From positions 1-12,823 of the forward strand of contig JAHEBK010000017.1 of NCBI GenBank assembly GCA_024642295.1: a stretch of 12,823 nucleotides of DNA. The letters run 5' to 3'. The position numbers were made by a program, and so were the translations under genes. The notes under the pieces were generated by a model. It did no database searches, was not told the DNA's origin, and worked only from the letters and a program-made list of their open reading frames with translations. Each line of letters begins with the position of its first letter. Positions within the stretch are counted from its first letter, which is position 1. The stretch is from Flavobacterium sp. (GTDB lineage Bacteria > Bacteroidota > Bacteroidia > Flavobacteriales > Flavobacteriaceae). This document shows, in pieces, positions 7,721 to 12,823 of the stretch.

Positions 7721-8152
7721 ATGGAAAAAATAAAATTGAATAAATACGACAAAGCTTATTTAAGAATTGCTACTGAATGGGGGCTTTTGTCTTATTGTAA
7801 ACGTAAAAAAGTAGGGGCGATTATCGTTAGAGACAGAATGATTATTTCAGATGGTTATAACGGAACACCCTCTGGATTTGAAAACTGTTGTGAAGATGAA
7901 GAAGGATTGACCCGTTGGGATGTTTTACATGCTGAAGCAAATGCAATTTTGAAAGTAGCTAGATCAACTCAATCCTGTGAAGGTGCCACTTTGTATATAA
8001 CGCTGTCTCCTTGTAAAGAATGCAGTAAGTTAATTCACCAATCGGGAATTAAAAGAGTGGTGTATCATAATGGCTATCGTGATGATTCAGGGATTCAATT
8101 TTTGAAAAAAGCGGGCGTTGTGGTGGATCATATCATTGATTTAGAGGAATAA
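7721..8152 (+). CDS. dCMP deaminase family protein (deoxycytidylate deaminase)
   Basis: Zinc-dependent deaminase of 143 residues. HAEAN (70-74) gives zinc ligand H70 and catalytic E72, and PCKEC (97-101) gives C98 and C101. The insertion carrying the Cys pair C57/C58 and the NGTPSG segment (47-52) are typical of dCMP deaminase rather than cytidine or guanine deaminase. It converts dCMP to dUMP, the precursor of dTMP. I chose the ATG at 7721: it gives MEKIKLNKYDKAYL, the normal family N-terminus, four bases after the preceding stop. The longer frame using TTG 7691 or ATG 7697 would overlap the membrane-protein gene and add a non-homologous tail. Its stop abuts the protease ATG directly (TAAATG), so translational coupling is likely. 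Confidence 0.92.
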   Translation: MEKIKLNKYDKAYLRIATEWGLLSYCKRKKVGAIIVRDRMIISDGYNGTPSGFENCCEDEEGLTRWDVLHAEANAILKVARSTQSCEGATLYITLSPCKECSKLIHQSGIKRVVYHNGYRDDSGIQFLKKAGVVVDHIIDLEE

Positions 8153-9721
8153 ATGAAATTCAATTCAAAATATTTACCTATTCTTATTGGCATCACTTTA
8201 GCAATTGGTATTGTTTTGGGGGAATGGATGCATACATCAAATGAAGGTGTTTTTTTGGCTAAAAATAATTCTAAAGCAAAACTCAACAAACTAATAGATT
8301 TTATTGAAAATGAATATGTTGATGATGTCAACACGGATTCTATCGTTAACAGTACGGTAGATAGAATCATGGAGCAATTAGATCCACATTCCGTTTATGT
8401 GCCACCTAGTGAACAAGTTCGTATGGTTGAGAATATGCGTGGGGATTTTGTAGGTATTGGGGTTAATTTTTACATGTTCAAGGATACACTGGCGGTAATC
8501 AAACCTGTAGAAAATGGTCCTTCAGCCAAAGCCGGAATTAAAGCAGGTGATCGAATATTATATGCCGATAAAACCAAACTTTTTGGTCGAAAATTACCTT
8601 CGGATAGTTTGTATTCCAAATTAAAAGGCGTTCGAGGCTCTTCTATTGAACTCTTAGTTTATAGAAAGTCAGCAAACAAAAAAATAAACATTACGCTTAA
8701 AAGAGATGTCATTCCATTAAAAAGCGTCGATGTTTCGTTGATGCTAAATTCTAAAACGGGCTATATTAAAATCAATCGTTTTGCTGAAACAACTTATAAT
8801 GAATTCAAATCAGGGTTGTTAAGATTAAAGAAATCAGGATTGAATAGCTTGATAGTTGATCTTCGAGACAACGGGGGAGGTTATATGGAAAAAGCTGTTG
8901 AGATAGCTGACGATTTCTTGAAAGACAGTCAGTTGATTGTTTTTACCAAAAATAAAAAAGGAACCATACAAAATACTTTTGCTTCCAAAAATGGGATTTT
9001 TGAGCAAGGACGGCTTTTTATTTTGATAGATGAAAACAGTGCTTCTGCGAGTGAGATTTTAGCAGGAGCGATTCAAGATAATGACCGTGGGACAATTGTA
9101 GGACGACGTTCTTTTGGAAAAGGATTGGTGCAACGCGAAATGGATTTTGAAGATGGTTCGGCGGTTCGATTGACTGTGGCGCGTTATTATACGCCGACAG
9201 GTCGTTCAATTCAAAAATCGTATAAAAAAGGTGTAGAATCGTATTTCAAAGAGTCGGAATCTCGTTTTTTAACGGGAGAATTGTATGATAAAGACAGTAT
9301 AAAGATTGCGGATAGTTTAAAGTTTAAAACCCCAAAAGGACGCATCGTTTATGGCGGTGGTGGAATCGTTCCTGATGTTTTTGTGCCTATTGAAGTTGAA
9401 GATTCTAATGTCAATTATTTGATGCAATCAGGTATTGTTGGAAATTTTGTTTTCGAACAATTGGACAGAGATAGGACATTATTCAAAAATATTACTTTTA
9501 AACAGTTTTTGGATAAAATGAATGCAACCGACATTTATTTCAATATTTTTCAAGGTTTTATCTCTAAAAATAGACTAGTACTCAATCTTTCTAAAAATAA
9601 AGAAGTGGTAAAAAGGTATCTCAATGCTGAATTTGCCCGACAACTCTATGGCGAGAATTATTACTATCAAATTCTTTTGAAAGAAGATCCCATGGTAAAG
9701 ATGGTTTTGAGTAAAAACTGA
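8153..9721 (+). CDS. S41-family C-terminal processing peptidase (CtpA/Prc type)
   Basis: Envelope serine protease of 522 residues. Residues 7-23 form an N-terminal hydrophobic anchor or signal (YLPILIGITLAIGIVLG). An S41 N-terminal helical segment (about 42-95, with DPHSVYV) precedes a PDZ domain (about 96-184, carrying GIGVNF and AKAGIKAGDRI). The peptidase core has LRDNGGGYMEKAVEIADDFL (237-256) and SASASEILAGAIQD (296-309). By spacing with E. coli Prc (Ser to Lys 25 residues), the nucleophile is S298 and the general base K323 in SFGKGLVQ, with Q327 also conserved; the dyad is intact. About 110 C-terminal residues (413-522) follow the core and are not a motif I recognise. Family members trim periplasmic or outer-membrane substrates; the substrate here is unknown. 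It is the last gene of the three-gene operon. Confidence 0.95.
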   Translation: MKFNSKYLPILIGITLAIGIVLGEWMHTSNEGVFLAKNNSKAKLNKLIDFIENEYVDDVNTDSIVNSTVDRIMEQLDPHSVYVPPSEQVRMVENMRGDFVGIGVNFYMFKDTLAVIKPVENGPSAKAGIKAGDRILYADKTKLFGRKLPSDSLYSKLKGVRGSSIELLVYRKSANKKINITLKRDVIPLKSVDVSLMLNSKTGYIKINRFAETTYNEFKSGLLRLKKSGLNSLIVDLRDNGGGYMEKAVEIADDFLKDSQLIVFTKNKKGTIQNTFASKNGIFEQGRLFILIDENSASASEILAGAIQDNDRGTIVGRRSFGKGLVQREMDFEDGSAVRLTVARYYTPTGRSIQKSYKKGVESYFKESESRFLTGELYDKDSIKIADSLKFKTPKGRIVYGGGGIVPDVFVPIEVEDSNVNYLMQSGIVGNFVFEQLDRDRTLFKNITFKQFLDKMNATDIYFNIFQGFISKNRLVLNLSKNKEVVKRYLNAEFARQLYGENYYYQILLKEDPMVKMVLSKN

Positions 9722-9722
9722 A

Positions 9723-9763
9723 GATTTTTGATTTCAGATTAACGATTTTTGATTTCAGATTAA
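9723..9763 (+). repeat. 21-bp tandem repeat, two copies
   Basis: GATTTTTGATTTCAGATTAAC (9723-9743) is followed immediately by a copy lacking only its last base (9744-9763). It occupies the start of the 81-base gap between the convergent protease and oxidoreductase genes. No hairpin terminator is visible in that gap. Confidence 0.85.
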
Positions 9764-9802
9764 ATTCGCAATAGACTCATTTAGCTCTTAACTTATAACT
9801 TT

Positions 9803-10411
9803 TTACCTCGTACTATCGTGTACGTGTGTTTGAATTCCATCGTTCCATAAGGTAAGGAGATCGGTGGCAACAGCTGCGCCACTTCCAGCTGCAATCGCAA
9901 GTTGACTTCTCCATCCTGCCAAAGTTCCAATAACATAAATACCATTTGTAACTTTATGGTCAAGGTTTTTTAGTTGTATGCGCTGTTTTTCAGGAAGTGC
10001 TTTTTGATGTGTTTCTACATATTGCATTAATCCGTCAATATTAAAAGTATTGGCTGAGCCAATGCCTACAACGATGCTTTTGGTTTTGTAGCTGTTTTTA
10101 TTTGTGATAACAGTGAAATTAGGAAAATCTCCTTCTATTTTGATAACTTTTTCACCTGAAATTTGTGTGATATGGGGATAACTTTCAGCTAAATGCTGTG
10201 TTGAAGTGTTTAATAGGTCAGCTCCAAGTGTGCCTGGAGCAATTCCGTAAGCATTATTAAATAATGCGTCTTGGAGTGAAGATGCTTTTTGGTGTGTAAA
10301 AATTCCGATTTTTTTATCGCTAACGAATGCTTTATTTTTTGCTGAGCCTAAAACTAATGCGCAGGAAATTCCAGATACACCACCACCAATAATAAGAGTG
10401 TCGAATTTCAT
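9803..10411 (-). CDS. Short FAD/NAD(P)-binding oxidoreductase-like protein (thioredoxin reductase-like fold)
   Basis: The 202-residue protein has the dinucleotide-binding Rossmann start DTLIIGGGVSGISCALVLGS (4-23; GGGVSG at 9-14). It ends with the FAD-closing segment of the thioredoxin-reductase class, GIYVIGTLAGWRSQLAIAAG (157-176) plus SGAAVATDL. The central NADPH domain and the redox CxxC are both absent, so it is about 110 residues shorter than thioredoxin reductase. The canonical Asp after Gly in the GD motif, which contacts FAD, is replaced by T163. It looks like an intact short family rather than a decayed gene, because the frame is clean and both ends of the FAD fold are present. The electron donor and substrate are unknown. 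Its ATG overlaps the upstream stop by one base (TAATG), so it is co-translated with the small membrane protein. Confidence 0.8.
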   Translation of the reverse strand: MKFDTLIIGGGVSGISCALVLGSAKNKAFVSDKKIGIFTHQKASSLQDALFNNAYGIAPGTLGADLLNTSTQHLAESYPHITQISGEKVIKIEGDFPNFTVITNKNSYKTKSIVVGIGSANTFNIDGLMQYVETHQKALPEKQRIQLKNLDHKVTNGIYVIGTLAGWRSQLAIAAGSGAAVATDLLTLWNDGIQTHVHDSTR

Positions 10412-10614
10412 TATTGTCTGTCTTTCATTTTTTCTTCAATCTTTTTTGACATTCTAAAAATCAATAAGATTAAAACGGCACAAAATGAAGCAGCAATTCC
10501 AATAAAGGCCACCGCATTATCCCCATGAAAAGGATCTTTAAAATCTAACATTGAAATGTTGAAAATAATTAGTGCGACAGCTAAAAATACCAATATGTTG
10601 ATTAGGATTTTCAT
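10411..10614 (-). CDS. Small two-helix inner-membrane protein, function unknown
   Basis: A 67-residue protein with two hydrophobic helices (about 3-21 and 36-53) joined by a polar loop, DFKDPFHGDN. It ends in a charged tail, SKKIEEKMKDRQ, predicted to face the cytoplasm. I do not recognise a named family. Its stop overlaps the start of the FAD-binding protein by one base, so the two are translationally coupled and may work together, for instance by holding the flavoprotein near the membrane; that is inference. Coding is supported by the coupling and by the clean membrane topology. No exact TAnnTTTG element was found upstream. Confidence 0.75.
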   Translation of the reverse strand: MKILINILVFLAVALIIFNISMLDFKDPFHGDNAVAFIGIAASFCAVLILLIFRMSKKIEEKMKDRQ

Positions 10615-10996
10615 AAAATGTTTGTTTTTGATTGTTGTAAAGGCTTTGTTTTAGGGTGATATATTAAATTCTAGAGGGTGTATAATTGCCTTTACTAGTA
10701 TTATTGGGGGTAAAATTATAAAAAATATATTTAAACAAATAGTCCTTTAACATTAGCAGCAAATAATTTAACAGCGATAGTTGTTAGAGCGATATTCAAT
10801 TTCTACAGCCGTGTTTTTGTTTAAATGTTTTATTGATTTTCTGGTTTAAAAAAAAATAAAAATTAGGAATACAGTTGTTATTGTGATGTTAAAATGGCTG
10901 ATTGCTGTTTACGGGATGTTAATAGCGCTGTTTTGCTCCTGTGATTTGCATTTGTTTGACTACCTTTGCACTTTATAATCACAGTATTTGTAATCC
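10615..10996. other. 382-base intergenic region without a gene
   Basis: This lies between divergent genes. I found no plausible ORF, tRNA or long hairpin. It holds a likely promoter for the DUF3109 gene near its right end. There is an 8-base GATGTTAA direct repeat 30 bases apart (10885 and 10915), and a 7-bp TATAATT/AATTATA inverted repeat (from 10681). Both repeats could be chance in AT-rich DNA. Confidence 0.6.
10961..10968 (+). promoter_or_regulatory. Candidate -7 promoter element for the DUF3109 gene
   Basis: TACCTTTG matches TAnnTTTG exactly and is followed by C, giving the common TTTGC context. It lies 28 bases before the ATG at 10997. A TTTTG at 10931-10935 is a possible but rather distant -33 partner. 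Confidence 0.55.
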
Positions 10997-11578
10997 ATGT
11001 TTCAATTAGGAAAAACCATAGTTTCAGAAGATATTTTAGAGAAAGAATTTGTGTGCAATTTGTCAGCTTGTAAAGGTGCTTGTTGTGTTGATGGCGATGC
11101 AGGAGCTCCTTTGAGTGAAGAAGAAACTAAGATTTTAGAATTAATTTATCCAAAGGTGAAACCCTTTCTTCGTAAAGAAGGAATTGCGGCTATTGAAGCG
11201 CAGGGAACTTGGGTAAAAGGAACCGATGGTGATCTAGAAACACCATTAATTGATAACAAGGATTGTGCGTATGTGATTTTTGACGGTAAAACAGCCTTGT
11301 GTGGTATTGAGCAAGCCTATAATCAAGGCATAGTTGATTGGAAAAAACCAGTTTCTTGTCATTTGTATCCAATTCGAGTAAAGGATTTTACCGAGTTTGC
11401 AGCGGTGAATTATGACAAATGGGATATATGTGATGCTGCCTGTTCTTTAGGGCAAGAATTAGAAGTTCCTGTATATAAATTTGTCAAAGAAGCATTAGTT
11501 CGTCGATTTGGTGAAGATTGGTATGCGGAACTTGAAACGGTGGCAACTGAGCTAAAAAATAACCCTGAAAAAAGATAA
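10997..11578 (+). CDS. DUF3109 family cysteine-rich protein
   Basis: A 193-residue soluble protein with nine cysteines: C20, C25, C29 and C30 in [11 protein letters not shown], then C90, C102, C121 (in SCHLYPIR), C145 and C149. This spacing, with the GACC cluster and the CHLYP motif, identifies DUF3109, a relative of YkgJ-type proteins proposed to bind iron-sulfur or zinc. The role is not established. The number and clustering of cysteines support a metal site and argue against a secreted location, as there is no signal peptide. It is monocistronic, with a TAnnTTTG element upstream and a terminator hairpin downstream. The ATG at 10997 gives the standard N-terminus ([13 protein letters not shown]). 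Confidence 0.88.
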   Translation: MFQLGKTIVSEDILEKEFVCNLSACKGACCVDGDAGAPLSEEETKILELIYPKVKPFLRKEGIAAIEAQGTWVKGTDGDLETPLIDNKDCAYVIFDGKTALCGIEQAYNQGIVDWKKPVSCHLYPIRVKDFTEFAAVNYDKWDICDAACSLGQELEVPVYKFVKEALVRRFGEDWYAELETVATELKNNPEKR

Positions 11579-11601
11579 AATACCCTTTGTTTTTTATTTT
11601 T

Positions 11602-11638
11602 AAAACCCTATAGTTTACAGGGGTTTTTGACTTTTTTT
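11602..11638 (+). terminator. Terminator of the DUF3109 gene
   Basis: AAAACCC (11602-11608) pairs with GGGTTTT (11621-11627), with a possible inner CCT/AGG continuation. T-rich DNA follows (TTTTTGACTTTTTTT). It lies 23 bases past the stop. Confidence 0.7.
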
Positions 11639-11720
11639 ATTTTTTAAATAGCTGATACAAAGTAATTTATGATTTCGGCAAAAAGAGCTTCTAATAGTTC
11701 TAGTTGTTAAAAACTAGTTC

Positions 11721-11758
11721 ATATTGTGAATAAGTTTGCCTTTTAATACCCACAATAT
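11721..11758 (+). promoter_or_regulatory. Possible operator/promoter region of nrdB
   Basis: A perfect 8-bp inverted repeat, ATATTGTG (11721-11728) and CACAATAT (11751-11758), encloses an exact TAnnTTTG element, TAAGTTTG (11731-11738). A second -7 candidate, AATCTTTG, lies at 11764-11771. The half-sites resemble halves of the NrdR box, ACACWATATATWGTGT, and are about three helical turns apart, as NrdR box pairs usually are. The right-hand site extended to 16 bases matches the consensus at 11 positions. Operator function is inference. Confidence 0.4.
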
Positions 11759-11826
11759 TTTGCAATCTTTGTAACTCACAGAAAACTTAATTTTATCTTA
11801 AAATTTCAATAAAACAAACAATAGCA

Positions 11827-12804
11827 ATGTCGCAAATTGAACCAATCTTACAAGAGAATAAAAATCGTTTCGTAATTTTTCCAATCAAGCACCATGATAT
11901 ATGGGAATGGTATAAAAAAATGGAGGCTAGTTTTTGGACAGCTGAAGAAATTGATTTGTCACAAGATTTAAATGACTGGAATAACAAGTTAAGTGATGAT
12001 GAAAGATATTTTATCAAACATATTTTAGCGTTTTTTGCAGCTTCAGATGGGATTGTAAATGAAAATTTGGCTGAAAACTTTGTAAATGAAGTGCAATATG
12101 CTGAAGCTAAATTCTTTTACGGTTTCCAAATTATGATGGAAAACATTCATAGTGAAACCTATTCATTACTAATCGATACTTATGTAAAAGATGAGGCTGA
12201 AAAAGATGAGTTATTCAATGCTTTAGAAGTTTTTCCAGCAATTAAGAAAAAAGCAGACTGGGCTTTAAAATGGATTGAGTCGGATTCATTTGCAGAACGT
12301 TTAATAGCTTTTGCAGCAGTAGAAGGGATTTTCTTCTCAGGAGCTTTTTGTTCTATTTACTGGTTGAAAAAACGTGGATTAATGCCAGGTTTGACCTTTT
12401 CTAACGAATTGATTTCTCGTGACGAAGGTGTTCATTGTGATTTTGCAGTGCATTTGCACAACCACCACTTAGTAAATAAAGTGTCTAAAGAAAGAATCAG
12501 AACGATTATTGTTGATGCATTAAATATCGAAAGAGAATTTATTACAGAGTCATTACCGGTGAGTTTAATTGGTATGAATGCAACCTTGATGACGCAATAT
12601 TTAGAGTTCGTTGCTGATAGACTTTTGGTAGAACTAGGTTGTGATAGAGAATACAACACTTCAAATCCATTTGATTTTATGGATATGATTTCATTGCAAG
12701 GGAAAACAAATTTCTTTGAAAAGAAAGTAGCTGAATATCAAAAATCAGGTGTTATGAACACGGATAATGATGCTCAGAAAATTAGTTTTGACGCTGATTT
12801 TTAA
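11827..12804 (+). CDS. nrdB: Ribonucleotide reductase class Ia, small (R2) subunit
   Basis: Carries the diiron-tyrosyl radical cofactor that starts reduction of ribonucleotides to deoxyribonucleotides by the NrdA large subunit; cytoplasmic. The 325 residues resemble the eukaryote-like R2 branch. The metal ligands align with mouse R2 by motif and spacing: D43 (TAEEIDLS), E105 and H108 (MMENIHSE), E166 ([10 protein letters not shown]), and E200 and H203 ([10 protein letters not shown]). The radical tyrosine is Y112 (SETYSLL). The C-terminus ISFDADF is the tail that docks on the large subunit. The set is complete, so this is an active-type R2 and not a radical-free variant. nrdA is not in the window and may follow immediately; the 19 bases after the stop contain no gene. 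An inverted repeat lies upstream at 11721-11758. Confidence 0.97.
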   Translation: MSQIEPILQENKNRFVIFPIKHHDIWEWYKKMEASFWTAEEIDLSQDLNDWNNKLSDDERYFIKHILAFFAASDGIVNENLAENFVNEVQYAEAKFFYGFQIMMENIHSETYSLLIDTYVKDEAEKDELFNALEVFPAIKKKADWALKWIESDSFAERLIAFAAVEGIFFSGAFCSIYWLKKRGLMPGLTFSNELISRDEGVHCDFAVHLHNHHLVNKVSKERIRTIIVDALNIEREFITESLPVSLIGMNATLMTQYLEFVADRLLVELGCDREYNTSNPFDFMDMISLQGKTNFFEKKVAEYQKSGVMNTDNDAQKISFDADF

Positions 12805-12823
12805 CCTATAACCGCTAAGGAGT

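Noticed and set aside
8128..8370. Minus-strand ORF overlapping the protease start
   Set aside because: It is antisense to the anchor region of the S41 protease, with no supporting signal.
9803..10411. Truncated thioredoxin reductase pseudogene
   Set aside because: The frame is clean, the start is coupled to the upstream gene, and both ends of the FAD fold are present, which points to a short intact family rather than decay.
10681..10720. TATAATT/AATTATA inverted repeat as a structured RNA
   Set aside because: The stem is seven A/T pairs with a loop of about 20 bases and no extension, too weak to support.
10885..10930. GATGTTAA direct repeats 30 bases apart, possible operator
   Set aside because: Only eight bases match; the remainder of each unit diverges, so chance in AT-rich DNA is likely.
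1..12823. Search for a defence, mobile or secondary-metabolite system
   Set aside because: Genes are mostly housekeeping or conserved Bacteroidota families. No nuclease, helicase, toxin-antitoxin pair, transposase, integrase, tRNA-associated site or CRISPR-like spaced repeat was seen.

Overview
The window looks like core chromosome of a Flavobacterium-type member of the Bacteroidota. The DNA is AT-rich. Starts are preceded by A-rich leaders without clear Shine-Dalgarno sequences, and several genes have a TAnnTTTG-type -7 element upstream. The gene families (DUF3109, an SSAT-like GNAT, a HupE/UreJ-type membrane protein, a eukaryote-like class Ia NrdB ending in DADF) fit that group. No phage, plasmid, transposase, CRISPR, tRNA or rRNA signal was seen.

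Layout. Positions 1-3183 (minus) hold 1061 codons of a very large secreted, probably outer-membrane protein whose C-terminus lies outside the window. A structured intergenic region (3184-3501) follows, with a GC-rich mini-palindrome between 8-bp direct repeats, a roughly 28-bp imperfect inverted repeat, and a terminator hairpin. Next is a minus-strand pair, a GNAT acetyltransferase then aspartate kinase (5261 to 3502). It is divergent from fbp (5410-6423), the class I fructose-1,6-bisphosphatase of gluconeogenesis. A bidirectional terminator separates fbp from a convergent TerB-like gene (6931 to 6500).

A tight plus-strand operon runs from 7123 to 9721: HupE/UreJ-like membrane protein, dCMP deaminase (start revised to 7721), and an S41 C-terminal processing protease. 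The gaps are 4 bp and 0 bp. Convergent to it is a minus-strand pair overlapping by one base: a 67-residue two-helix membrane protein and a short FAD-binding oxidoreductase-like protein (10614 to 9803). After a 382-base gap with no gene come a cysteine-rich DUF3109 protein (10997-11578) with its own terminator, and nrdB (11827-12804). nrdB has an inverted repeat upstream that resembles NrdR half-sites.

How they fit together. dCMP deaminase and NrdB both serve deoxynucleotide supply, although they are not co-transcribed. Aspartate kinase and fbp are central metabolism. The S41 protease and the large N-terminal protein act in the envelope. I see no convincing new multi-gene system. The most unusual items are the large surface protein with an EF-hand-like loop, the composite repeat region at 3248-3452, the minimal FAD protein with an altered GD motif, and the operator-like repeat before nrdB.
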